This document shows positions 7,974 to 16,319 of a stretch of 26,489 bases of DNA, in pieces. Below the pieces are notes generated by a model. That model was not told the DNA's origin. It did not search any database and saw nothing but the letters and a program-made list of their open reading frames with translations. The stretch is from assembly GCA_023662705.1 (NCBI GenBank), contig JAMPIM010000028.1, positions 1-26,489 of the forward strand, written 5' to 3'. Every line of letters begins with the position of its first letter. Positions within the stretch are counted from its first letter, which is position 1. Both the position numbers and the translations under genes were made by a program. The stretch is from Candidatus Gastranaerophilales bacterium (lineage in GTDB: Bacteria > Cyanobacteriota > Vampirovibrionia > Gastranaerophilales > Gastranaerophilaceae).

Positions 7974-10900
7974 ACACTAACCTCCAATCACTTATTGCAC
8001 AAAATTCGCTCAAGAATTCTACGAATAAACTCAATCAGGCGATTGAGAGAATGACTACTGGATTCAAGATTAACGGAGCGAAGGATAATGCGGCTAATTA
8101 TGCTATTACTACTAACATGACTACTCAGATTGGAGCGTATGAGGTTGCAGAAGAGAATGTTTCTATGGGGTTGGATTTGCTTACTACGGCAAATGATTCT
8201 TTGGACATTATCAATGACAGATTAGCCAGATTGAGAGCTTTATCTGAACAGGCGGCGAACGGGACTTACGGTGAGCAGTCACTCAAGGCTATTAATGAAG
8301 AGTGTAATGCGCTTGTAGATGAGATTAACCGTCTGTACTTAACAACAGAGTATAATGGTACTAGGTTATTTATTCAAACCGGTACTGACGGGATGAAACA
8401 AGTTTTGAGTGCGAAAGAGAGCACAACGTTCAAAGAACTCGGCATCGGGGCGAGCAGTTTTTCCGTTTATGATAAAAGCGGAAGTTTAGTTGAGAGCTAT
8501 GATACGGAAGAAACAGACACCATCGGAGATTTGTTTGACGTATTGAAGTCAAAAGGATTTAATTGCAGTATTTCTAATGGTACTATTACATTGAATTCGG
8601 CTGATGATTTGTATATTGCGGGGAATCTTGCGGATGAACTGGGGATTACTACTACGAGTGCGACTTATACAGCTAGTTCAAGCCAGACTTCAAGCGGGGC
8701 GGTTACTTATACGGAAGTGATTCCTGCAACTGAGGCTACGACACTTAAAGAAATCGGGGTTAACAGTTCGTCTATTATTAGTGTTAAAGATGAAAAAGGT
8801 ATTTTGGCAGGGTCATTTACTGTTAATACCACTGATACTATTAGAGGGTTATTCAGTTCGCTTTCTGCTTATGGAATAACAGGGAATATTAACAACGGAG
8901 TTATTTCGTTTACTTCAGCGGATGGAAAGTATGCGGAAGGCACAGCTTTGACTACTATTGGAGTTACGACTCAGAACGGGAATGTTATTGCAGTTACGCA
9001 TAGTGTGACATCGACCACAACTGTTTCGGAGGTCTATACAGGAGTAAACAGAGCGGTTACTGTTACAAACCAGAAGACAGGAGCGGAGAAGGTGTTTACT
9101 CTGGCTCAGAATGCTACATTTGCGGATTTGGGTAATTCATTGAAGAGCAATTCTATAACTATGAGTTTGACTAACGGGGTTATTAGTTTGACAGCGTCTG
9201 ATTCAGCGTTAGTTGCTAAAGGTGCGGTATTGGATTCGCTTGGTATTAGTACAAAAAATGGCGGAACTTATACGATTACGACAGGGAATACAATGACTTC
9301 TGCGCATGCGGTGAAATATACCGTGACTACTGAAAGTACTTATACGACTACAACTGTTTTAGAGCCTACTGCGGGGTTTGCCAAAGAGGTGCAGAGAATT
9401 GATACCAGCGGGTTGATGAGTGTATCAGAAGCAGCAGACAGCTATCAATGGCCAGAAGAACCTGGTACATACGCTATTAGGACTGTAGAGGATTTATACT
9501 CTATGATATTCGGTTCTCTCTGGGGGGATGAAGAAAATAGCTCTATGAGAGAAGGTTATACATATATTTTAGCAAATGACATTGATTTGAGGGAGTGGTA
9601 TGAATTGATAGGGGAAGATTACTGGGCACCAATTGGAAATTCAAGAAATCCGTTTAAAGGAACTTTTGACGGGAATGGATATACTATTTCTAATCTAAAA
9701 TTCGATAACTTTGAAGATGTTAATGTCGACTTCGATATATATATGGGGCTGTTCAGCCATTGCGAAGGTGCGACGATTAAGAATCTAGGAGTAGAGAATA
9801 TTCAAATAACTAATACAACAGGAATGTCATATATTGGAGGACTGGCTGCTTCCTGTGTAGATTGCAGAATTGACAATTGCTATGTTACTGGGAATATAAC
9901 TTCTGAAGGAGAAGACGCCTTCTCAACAGGCATTGGTGGACTTGTTGGATACATGGATAATTCTACTATTATCAATTCTTCTTCAGATGTAAATATCTCA
10001 GCCACGGCAGCCTACTCTGGCGGATTAGTAGGAGTAGGCTTTGGTAATATAAACAAATGTTATTCTACAGGAAGTATGAGTGGCTATGTAGCAGGAGGTT
10101 TAATTGGAATTCTTACTAATAGCTCTGATATAACTGACTGTTATCATACAACCGGACTCATTTCATCCTTAATAGAAGATGGCGCCCTTCTAGGAGGATT
10201 AATAGGTGGAGTTGCTGGCACTGCTGACAATAATATTACAGTAAATATTAAAAACTGCTACTCAACCTCTGATATTGTATCGAACGTAAAGAATGCATCA
10301 TCTGACAATAGTATTATTGGCGGGCTGATAGCAGCAACGCAAAACGCTAATGTTAGTATATCAAACAGCTATGTCACAGGTAATATAAGCGCCAGTACCG
10401 GAGGTTATTATGGTGGAATTGTTGGAGATTTAATGGAATATTCCTATATTAGCACCGAAAATACATATCTACTCGCTTCATCTAACATTCTAACAGGAAT
10501 TTGTGCTGGATATCAGGAAGCAAGTAGTGCTGTAAACATAGTTTCAATATATTGCAACCCTGATTTGGTTTCAAACTATACCGATATTCGTATTACTGAC
10601 TGCACAATTACAGACCTCACATCAGGGCCTTTCACTTATAATCCGCTTCAAATCGATACCCACACGACAACTACCAGCACTACGTCTACGCTTGCAGTCA
10701 GCACAAAATTATCAGAACTTGGCATCAACAATAGCTCAACAATCAGCGGAAACGGGTTCCAGTTCGCAGTAAACGGGTCTATGACTGTTCAAGAGTTTAT
10801 TAATGCATTGAAAACTAATGCAAATATAACTGCGACTCTAAACAACGGATTATTGACTCTGGCTCAAACAAGCAGTTACATAACAAGTGATGCGGGTGGG

Positions 10901-11776
10901 GTGTTAGCAAAATTAGGCATTAATGCTGCAAACTCATACACAGCCACTACAAAAACTCTGCTTACAAACACTGACTCTAATCAGCTCAACAGAACAGAGT
11001 CATACACTACTAAAGTAAATACAACTTCTAACAACCTAAACAGCTCAACCCTAAAAACTATGGGAACAGCTACAACCTTCGCTGATTTAGGCTACAAGTC
11101 CGGAGTTAATATTACTCTAACATCTGACGGAACAAAATCTACTATCAATATGAGCAAAGATTCTACTGTTAGTGATTTTATTACTGCTCTGCAAGCAAAA
11201 GGTATCACAGCAGGGGTAAACAATGGTATATTAACTCTTAGCGGAGATGGAATAACTAATATTTCCAACAGAATATTTAACCTTGCGACACCGACTTACA
11301 CAACTGCTAACAAGTCAGTAAACACCAAATCTGACAAAATGCAATACGAAGTTACGCTTGACGATTTAGTCGGCGGAGATATTTATGCTCCCGGAGAATT
11401 CACACTCCAAGTCGGAATTTATGCAGACGAGAATTCCAGAATAACAGTCCAAACAGCGTTCTTACTTCCATCAATTGATGATTTAAGAAATATCGGACTC
11501 GGAACGGACGACTATATGAGCCAAATTGATGAGATGATTCAAACAATCACTGCACGACAAACAGAATACGGCGCCGCTCAAAACAGGCTTGAAAGTGCGT
11601 TGGAAGAAATCTCTACTCATTACGAAAATCTTGTATCTTCACGTTCAACACTCCGTGATACTGATGTGGCACAAGTTTCGTCTGATTATATTAAACAGCA
11701 GATTCTACAGCAGGCTAGTGCAACTTTACTTGCGACTGCTAACCAGACTCCGGCTTTGGCGTTGCAATTATTGTAA
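7961..11776 (+). CDS. fliC: Giant flagellin with IN repeats and an inserted GLUG-type domain
   Basis: A 1271-residue flagellin, more than twice the usual 280-500. Residues 1 to about 138 are a standard D0/D1 N-terminus (INTNLQSL, LNQAIERMTTGFKINGAKD, SEQAANGTYG, YNGTRLF). About 1172-1271 are the matching C-terminal helices, ending ATANQTPALALQLL. Between them are five IN-type modules (near 155-230, 260-338, 367-432, 915-994, 1035-1095), each with a TTFKELGI-like opening and an INNGVISL-like strand. An insertion at about 504-885 has WAPIG...FKGTFDGNGYTISNL followed by repeated GGLVG/GGLIG...CYSTG units, the GLUG pattern of bacterial adhesins and surface peptidases. The protein should polymerise into the filament with the insert facing outward. 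The ribosome site GGAGG (7950-7954) fixes the start. Base use changes from G-rich to C/A-rich along the gene, suggesting a mosaic. No catalytic motif was noticed in the insert. Confidence 0.96.
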   Translation: MFSINTNLQSLIAQNSLKNSTNKLNQAIERMTTGFKINGAKDNAANYAITTNMTTQIGAYEVAEENVSMGLDLLTTANDSLDIINDRLARLRALSEQAANGTYGEQSLKAINEECNALVDEINRLYLTTEYNGTRLFIQTGTDGMKQVLSAKESTTFKELGIGASSFSVYDKSGSLVESYDTEETDTIGDLFDVLKSKGFNCSISNGTITLNSADDLYIAGNLADELGITTTSATYTASSSQTSSGAVTYTEVIPATEATTLKEIGVNSSSIISVKDEKGILAGSFTVNTTDTIRGLFSSLSAYGITGNINNGVISFTSADGKYAEGTALTTIGVTTQNGNVIAVTHSVTSTTTVSEVYTGVNRAVTVTNQKTGAEKVFTLAQNATFADLGNSLKSNSITMSLTNGVISLTASDSALVAKGAVLDSLGISTKNGGTYTITTGNTMTSAHAVKYTVTTESTYTTTTVLEPTAGFAKEVQRIDTSGLMSVSEAADSYQWPEEPGTYAIRTVEDLYSMIFGSLWGDEENSSMREGYTYILANDIDLREWYELIGEDYWAPIGNSRNPFKGTFDGNGYTISNLKFDNFEDVNVDFDIYMGLFSHCEGATIKNLGVENIQITNTTGMSYIGGLAASCVDCRIDNCYVTGNITSEGEDAFSTGIGGLVGYMDNSTIINSSSDVNISATAAYSGGLVGVGFGNINKCYSTGSMSGYVAGGLIGILTNSSDITDCYHTTGLISSLIEDGALLGGLIGGVAGTADNNITVNIKNCYSTSDIVSNVKNASSDNSIIGGLIAATQNANVSISNSYVTGNISASTGGYYGGIVGDLMEYSYISTENTYLLASSNILTGICAGYQEASSAVNIVSIYCNPDLVSNYTDIRITDCTITDLTSGPFTYNPLQIDTHTTTTSTTSTLAVSTKLSELGINNSSTISGNGFQFAVNGSMTVQEFINALKTNANITATLNNGLLTLAQTSSYITSDAGGVLAKLGINAANSYTATTKTLLTNTDSNQLNRTESYTTKVNTTSNNLNSSTLKTMGTATTFADLGYKSGVNITLTSDGTKSTINMSKDSTVSDFITALQAKGITAGVNNGILTLSGDGITNISNRIFNLATPTYTTANKSVNTKSDKMQYEVTLDDLVGGDIYAPGEFTLQVGIYADENSRITVQTAFLLPSIDDLRNIGLGTDDYMSQIDEMIQTITARQTEYGAAQNRLESALEEISTHYENLVSSRSTLRDTDVAQVSSDYIKQQILQQASATLLATANQTPALALQLL
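9470..10610 (+). repeat. GLUG-type repeat domain embedded in the flagellin
   Basis: This segment encodes about 380 residues: a lead-in module (YAIRTVEDLY...LANDIDLREW...WAPIG...GNGYTISNLKF) followed by roughly six repeats with a G-G-[LI]-[VI]-G core and a following CY-[SV]-T-G turn (for example GGLVGYMD, GGLVGVGFG, GGLIGILT, GGLIGGVAG, GGLIAATQN, GGIVGDLM). Such repeats are known from adhesin-like and surface proteins and are expected to form a beta-solenoid. It interrupts the series of flagellin IN modules between the third and fourth. Confidence 0.8.
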
Positions 11777-11791
11777 TATCTGTATTATAAT
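11762..11791 (+). promoter_or_regulatory. Possible promoter for cutA
   Basis: TTGCAA at 11762-11767, an 18-base spacer and TATAAT at 11786-11791. The -35 lies in the last codons of the flagellin gene and the -10 in the 48-base gap before cutA. AAGGAG at 11813-11818 is the cutA ribosome site. Confidence 0.45.
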
Positions 11792-11824
11792 ATTTCCATA
11801 GCAATCACTAATAAGGAGAAATGC

Positions 11825-12148
11825 ATGGATATTATCATAATCAATTGTACTGTTCCAAACAAAAAAATCGCAAAGAATATTACAAAAGTTTTGATGAAAC
11901 ATAAACTTGCAGCATGTGTTTCTGTTGTAGATAATGTTCGTTCAACTTTCTCTTGGGACGGGGAAGTCTGTGAAGAAAAAGAAGTTTTAATGATGATTAA
12001 AACCAGACGCGCACATTACGGAAAAGTTAAACTTGTTATTGAAGACATGCACCCTTATACAGTGCCTGAGATTATTGCATTACCTATTGTTGACTGTTCG
12101 GAAGATTATTTAAAATGGCTTGTGAAAGAAACAGAATCCCAGAATTAG
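11825..12148 (+). CDS. cutA: CutA-family divalent cation tolerance protein
   Basis: A 107-residue CutA1 protein, close to the family's usual length of about 105-112. Family signatures run through it: INCTVPNKKIAKNI, HKLAACVSVV, STFSWDGEV, EEKEVLMMIKTR, and the most diagnostic stretch HPYTVPEIIALPI followed by YLKWL. CutA forms a very stable PII-like trimer in the cytoplasm. It was named from copper tolerance in E. coli, but its general role is unsettled. The start follows AAGGAG by 6 bases; an out-of-frame ATG sits four bases earlier. Its last 34 bases overlap the next gene, so the pair is likely cotranscribed. Confidence 0.95.
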   Translation: MDIIIINCTVPNKKIAKNITKVLMKHKLAACVSVVDNVRSTFSWDGEVCEEKEVLMMIKTRRAHYGKVKLVIEDMHPYTVPEIIALPIVDCSEDYLKWLVKETESQN

Positions 12149-12903
12149 TACAATATTTTGAGTCATTAGGGATAGAAGTCAATATCGGAAAGAATAAAGC
12201 CCGCGGAAACAAAGGCTTGTTTAAGGCTTGCAGCAAAAACTTTCGGATTGATATAGCAAAAGGTCAGAGTAATGAAACAATACTGAAAACTCTCATACAC
12301 GAATTTGCGCATTTTATTCATTATAGCTGTGATAAAACATTGAGTTCTCTGGATTTTATTATTGACAGCAAAAACCAAAATTTAGAAGAAGAATTAATAA
12401 AACTTACGGTTGAATCTATTCCAAAAGAATCCGTAGCGCCGATTTTTAACACCAAAGAAACAATCCAAAACGAAATAAAAAACGTATCCAAAACTCTAAA
12501 ACAGATTTATCCCGATTTTAAAATATCAAAACCTTTTAAACCAATAGAAAAAAATATTAAAAACACCAATTTGCGTTATCTGTTAAAATATGACAGAGTC
12601 AAACTGATTGAAGGGGTTTCTACAAAAATATATTCCATTGATAATATAAATTCTTCTTTAGAAGTCCAAAGTTACTTAAAACTAAAATCATTACAACGAG
12701 CACTTAAAAGAGTGAATTCAAGGATTAACAGATTAAATAAATATTACAATTCTCCGACAGAACTCTTTGCACGTGCTTTGGAAATTTACATAACCGACAG
12801 AAATTCTTTTATACAAAAAGCTCCGGAATTAGTTAAATACTTTGATAATTCAGAGTTATCACAAATTGAAAATCTCAAAAAAATAATGCTTCAAAATTGT
12901 TAA
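12115..12903 (+). CDS. Putative zinc metallopeptidase with HExxH motif
   Basis: A 262-residue protein I cannot name. It carries HEFAH at about 62-66 within TLIHEFAHFIHY, the HExxH zinc-binding and catalytic motif of gluzincin-like peptidases. A later helix, SPTELFARALEIYITDR (about 213-229), resembles the third-ligand helix of such enzymes, with E216 as the candidate ligand. There is no signal peptide or membrane segment, so it should act in the cytoplasm. The middle (about 90-200) is lysine- and asparagine-rich and helical. The ATG lies inside cutA with GGAAG 10 bases upstream, and the genes overlap by 34 bases, which suggests translational coupling. It recalls ImmA/IrrE-like peptidases in the active-site helix only. 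Substrate unknown. Confidence 0.8.
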   Translation: MACERNRIPELVQYFESLGIEVNIGKNKARGNKGLFKACSKNFRIDIAKGQSNETILKTLIHEFAHFIHYSCDKTLSSLDFIIDSKNQNLEEELIKLTVESIPKESVAPIFNTKETIQNEIKNVSKTLKQIYPDFKISKPFKPIEKNIKNTNLRYLLKYDRVKLIEGVSTKIYSIDNINSSLEVQSYLKLKSLQRALKRVNSRINRLNKYYNSPTELFARALEIYITDRNSFIQKAPELVKYFDNSELSQIENLKKIMLQNC

Positions 12904-12962
12904 TATTTACTTTCTTTTTTTGAGAATTTAGTATAGAATAGTTCCAGAGAGCTTATAGAATT

Positions 12963-13736
12963 ATGATAGAAAATTTAAATAAAAAAGAGAAAAAGAGTGA
13001 TGCTAAACTTTTAGCATGGATTATTGCAGGTTTTATATTCATTGTCTGGTTATGTACACCGCCGGGAAACAAGTTTATGCAAATTTGTTTTTGGGGTAAC
13101 AACACCAAATTTATGATTGCAAAAATGCAGCATAAAGAGGAAACTACTGCATATAAGTTTTATCGAAACAATGCAATTTATCTGGCAAAAATGGATATGA
13201 AGAAAAAAGCTTTGGAAGAAATGGACAAAGCAATTCAATCATTGCCTGCATATATGCCTGATAATATACTGGAATCTTTATATAGAGATAGAGCACAGTT
13301 GAGACTTTTCTACAAAGATTACAAAGGCGCGTTGAACGATTATACAAAAATAGCGTCATTAGAGTTTAATGATTATTTTAAACTTGCGATGCTATATAAA
13401 GTTAACGGAAATAACAAATATGCAGTACAAAATTGCAATAGAATTATCTCTATAGATTCAACCGCGTATGCAGGATATTTGTGTCTTGCAGATGTTTATG
13501 ACGGCATCGGCAGACCGGATGCGTCTGTAAGAATTTTTGATTTATTAATTGACAGAGTACCCGGTCGTGCTAAATACTATGCGGATAGAGCAGCTTATAA
13601 ACTTAAGACAGGAGATAAACAAGGTCATTACTTAGACATGGAAAAAGCTAGAGAATTAGCTCCGAACATGGATTTTGACTCATCTCTCGTAAAAGAAACT
13701 CTTGAACCGAAAGTATTGACGCTTACTGTTAATTAA
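12963..13736 (+). CDS. Membrane-anchored TPR-repeat protein
   Basis: A 257-residue protein with a lysine-rich N-terminus, one membrane segment (about 16-32, LLAWIIAGFIFIVWLC), and then tetratricopeptide-like helical pairs. The repeats include FYRNNAIYLAKMDMKKKALEEMDKAI, LYRDRAQLRLFYKDYKGALNDYTKI, YAGYLCLADVYDGIGRPDASVRIFDLLI and KYYADRAAYKLKTGDKQGHYLDMEKA. The single segment and lysine-rich N-terminus suggest a signal anchor with the TPR domain outside the cytoplasm, where it would bind protein partners. Ribosome site is weak (AGAG). It stands alone between the HExxH gene and nadB with gaps of 59 and 81 bases. A specific function cannot be assigned. Confidence 0.85.
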   Translation: MIENLNKKEKKSDAKLLAWIIAGFIFIVWLCTPPGNKFMQICFWGNNTKFMIAKMQHKEETTAYKFYRNNAIYLAKMDMKKKALEEMDKAIQSLPAYMPDNILESLYRDRAQLRLFYKDYKGALNDYTKIASLEFNDYFKLAMLYKVNGNNKYAVQNCNRIISIDSTAYAGYLCLADVYDGIGRPDASVRIFDLLIDRVPGRAKYYADRAAYKLKTGDKQGHYLDMEKARELAPNMDFDSSLVKETLEPKVLTLTVN

Positions 13737-13770
13737 TCTTAAATCTTTATATTTAATTAATAATCTTATA

Positions 13771-13799
13771 TTGTTTTTGTTTTAAAATATAAGTATATC
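13771..13799 (+). promoter_or_regulatory. Possible nadB promoter
   Basis: TTGTTT at 13771-13776, a 17-base spacer and TATATC at 13794-13799 lie just upstream of nadB. Both boxes are imperfect and the region is very AT-rich, so this is tentative. No NadR/NiaR-like operator was recognised. Confidence 0.35.
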
Positions 13800-13817
13800 A
13801 GATTTGAGGTAAAGGTA

Positions 13818-15440
13818 ATGAAACATTCTGAATACTCTGCTGTTATTGTAGGCAGCGGTGCAGCCGGATTATATGCAGCATTAAAAATATCAAAACAAAT
13901 AAGTTTACCTGACGGAGTTCTTTTAATAACAAAAGATACTATTGGAGAAAGTAATTCCCGATACGCACAAGGCGGAATTGTAGGTGTTGTTCACCAAAAC
14001 AAAGGTGACAGCACTCAAATGCATATTGCAGATACTCTTAAAGCAGGTGCAGGCTTAAGCGACGAAAAAGTTGTTGAATATATTTCAGAGATTTCTGATG
14101 AAGTAATAAATGATTTAATTGATTCTGGTGTTAACTTCGACAGAAATGAAAAAGGCGAATTAAATTTCACTCTTGAAGCGGCTCACAGCTTTAGAAGAAT
14201 TCTTCATTTAGGCGGTGATGCTACAGGAAAAGGTATTGTTGAAGCTCTTGCCAAAAAAGTTCTTGAAGATGAAAATATTACAGTTCTGGAAAACGCAATT
14301 GCAGTTGAATTACTTACAAATCTCGATAACGAATGTAAAGGTCTTGTTATATACAACACACTAACAGGCGAACATGAGCTTGTTTATACATCTGCAACAA
14401 TTCTTGCAACAGGCGGGATGGGGCAGTTATACAAATACACAACAAACCCTGATGGAGCTACTGCTGACGGAATTGACCTTGCATACAACGCTGATGCGAT
14501 TATGCAGGACATGGAGTTCATTCAATTCCATCCTACAGCACTTGCAATCAGCCCTACAAGCAAAAACAGATTTTTGATATCAGAAGCTGTTCGCGGAGAG
14601 GGAGCTAAACTTGTTGACAAATCAGGTCACGAATTTATGTCTCAATATCACGACAAACGCGAGCTTGCGCCAAGAGATATCGTTACCAGAGCAATTTATA
14701 ATGAGATGAAGAAAAGCGATTCTCCAAATATGTTTTTAAATGCTTCAATTATTGATAAAGCAAAGCTTATGATGAGATTTCCGACAATATCAGGACGATG
14801 CAAAGATAACGGAATTGATATTACATCAGCTCCGATTCCTGTTGCACCCGCTGCACACTACTCAATGGGCGGTGTAAAAGCAACCGTTGAAGGCAAAACT
14901 TCAATAAGAGGACTTTATGCAATAGGAGAGGTAGCGTCAACAGGACTTCACGGAGCAAACAGACTTGCAAGTAACTCTCTTTTAGAATGCGTTGCCTGTG
15001 CTTATGAACTGACTGACTACCTGTCTTTTGCAAATCTTGAAACACCTAAAAAAATTGACGAATCAATTATGGATAAAATCAGACTTTATTCTGCGCCGAT
15101 TAGCGAAATTGATTATGATACAGATAAATTAAAACAAAATCTTAAAAATCTTATGTGGGATAAAGTAGGAATTTTAAGAAACGAAAAAGATTTACAAGAA
15201 GCAAAAGAGTCTTTGGCTAAAATGGCAGAAGATTTCAAAAGAAATCGTAAATGCTTAAACAGAGACGAGTATGAATACCGTAATATGCTTACTGCAGCAA
15301 AGCTTGTCGTTGAATCAGCATTGATGAGAAAAGAATCTCGCGGAGCACACGCAAGAGTTGATTACAAACAGACAGAAGAAAAAGGAGTTCATTCAAATAT
15401 AATTAAAACCGCAAATAAGGAGTTAGAATATGTTAAATAG
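13818..15440 (+). CDS. nadB: L-aspartate oxidase NadB
   Basis: A 540-residue FAD enzyme, the same length as the E. coli protein. It oxidises L-aspartate to iminoaspartate, the first step of de novo NAD synthesis. The FAD site VGSGAAG is at 11-17 and SNSRYAQGG at 45-53. Catalytic-type residues align with the succinate dehydrogenase/fumarate reductase fold: E120 in FTLEAAHS, H238 in FHPTA, R286 in APRDIVTRA and H347 in AHYSMGG. The flavin-covering end GLYAIGEVASTGLHGANRLASNSLLE is intact, and a helical C-terminal domain follows. GAGGT and AAAGG precede the start. The end overlaps nadC by 11 bases, so the two are one operon. NadA (quinolinate synthase), which uses the unstable product, is not in the window. 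Confidence 0.98.
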   Translation: MKHSEYSAVIVGSGAAGLYAALKISKQISLPDGVLLITKDTIGESNSRYAQGGIVGVVHQNKGDSTQMHIADTLKAGAGLSDEKVVEYISEISDEVINDLIDSGVNFDRNEKGELNFTLEAAHSFRRILHLGGDATGKGIVEALAKKVLEDENITVLENAIAVELLTNLDNECKGLVIYNTLTGEHELVYTSATILATGGMGQLYKYTTNPDGATADGIDLAYNADAIMQDMEFIQFHPTALAISPTSKNRFLISEAVRGEGAKLVDKSGHEFMSQYHDKRELAPRDIVTRAIYNEMKKSDSPNMFLNASIIDKAKLMMRFPTISGRCKDNGIDITSAPIPVAPAAHYSMGGVKATVEGKTSIRGLYAIGEVASTGLHGANRLASNSLLECVACAYELTDYLSFANLETPKKIDESIMDKIRLYSAPISEIDYDTDKLKQNLKNLMWDKVGILRNEKDLQEAKESLAKMAEDFKRNRKCLNRDEYEYRNMLTAAKLVVESALMRKESRGAHARVDYKQTEEKGVHSNIIKTANKELEYVK

Positions 15441-16263
15441 TTTTTTTATAGAAGATCACGTTAAAAAAGCATTGGAAGAAGATATCGGCTTTGGAGATAT
15501 TACAACCGATTATTTAACAAATGAAGAAGACAGAATGGCATGCGAATTAAATTCAAGAGTAGAAGGGATTCTTTGCGGTGTTAATGTATTTAAAACTGTT
15601 TTCAAAATTCTTTCTGATGATGTAAAAGTAACTTTCTATAAAAAAGACGGTGATGTAATCAACAAAGGTGATAAGCTTGCTGATATTGAAGGCCCTGCCA
15701 GATGGGTATTGATGGGTGAAAGGCTTGCTTTGAATTACATCCAAAGAATGAGCGGTATTGCGACCGAAACAAACAAATATCAAAAAGCTATCGGTGAATA
15801 TAAAGCTAAGATTGTCGATACCAGAAAAACAACTCCGTTATTTAGAGCCTTTGAAAAATATTCGGTAAAAATTGGCGGCGGAAGCTTACACAGATTCAAT
15901 CTTGCTGATTGCGCAATGATTAAAGACAATCATATTAAATACGCAGGTTCTTTAACTAAGGCTGTTGAAAAATTGAGACAACACATTTCACATGCACACA
16001 AAATCGAAGTCGAATGTGACACTATTGAACAGGTTAAAGAAGCTGTTGCAGTAGGCGCTGATATTATTATGCTTGATAATATGAGTAATGAAACGATGAA
16101 AGAATGTGTAAAACTGATTGACGGCAGAGCAATTGTCGAAGCAAGCGGAAATGTTAACTTAAATACAGTTCATGATATTGCAGCAACAGGTGTTGATATT
16201 ATTTCATCAAGCGCAATTGTAGCAAAAGCACCTACATTAGATTTGGGACTAGACTGCAAATAA
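15430..16263 (+). CDS. nadC: Nicotinate-nucleotide pyrophosphorylase (carboxylating) NadC
   Basis: A 277-residue quinolinate phosphoribosyltransferase, normal for the family. It joins quinolinate and PRPP to give nicotinate mononucleotide, CO2 and pyrophosphate. Visible motifs are EDIGFGDITTDYL (17-29), ERLALNYIQRMSGIAT (97-112), DTRKTTP (130-136), GGGSLHRFNL with H154/R155, IKDNH (164-168), EVECD (193-197), MLDNMS (214-219) and the phosphate-binding EASGNVN and ISSSAIV near the C-terminus. AAGGAG (15416-15421) precedes the ATG, which lies inside the end of nadB. Overlap and function both support a nadBC operon. Confidence 0.98.
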   Translation: MLNSFFIEDHVKKALEEDIGFGDITTDYLTNEEDRMACELNSRVEGILCGVNVFKTVFKILSDDVKVTFYKKDGDVINKGDKLADIEGPARWVLMGERLALNYIQRMSGIATETNKYQKAIGEYKAKIVDTRKTTPLFRAFEKYSVKIGGGSLHRFNLADCAMIKDNHIKYAGSLTKAVEKLRQHISHAHKIEVECDTIEQVKEAVAVGADIIMLDNMSNETMKECVKLIDGRAIVEASGNVNLNTVHDIAATGVDIISSSAIVAKAPTLDLGLDCK

Positions 16264-16271
16264 AAATTTAC

Positions 16272-16301
16272 TTGCTATATTCCCCTCTATGATGTTACAA
16301 T
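16272..16301 (+). promoter_or_regulatory. flhA promoter with extended -10
   Basis: TTGCTA at 16272-16277, an 18-base spacer and TACAAT at 16296-16301. The -10 is preceded by TGT, an extended -10 element. The start would lie near 16308, only about 12 bases before the flhA ATG. Confidence 0.5.
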
Positions 16302-16319
16302 GGTGTACGGTGGGAGAGT

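Noticed and set aside
7805..7987. Minus-strand frame of 60 codons across the G run (reads PPPP)
   Set aside because: Low-complexity by-product of the G run, opposite the flagellin leader and start, without its own signals.
9470..10610. Catalytic peptidase in the flagellin insert (as in some flagellinolysins)
   Set aside because: No HExxH or other catalytic motif is visible in the insert; the repeats match the GLUG pattern instead.
11589..11801. Plus-strand frame of 70 codons overlapping the end of the flagellin gene
   Set aside because: It is an alternate frame of the conserved flagellin C-terminus, with no independent evidence.
14374..14577. Plus-strand frame of 67 codons inside nadB
   Set aside because: It lies wholly within the conserved catalytic region of nadB in another frame; a shadow.
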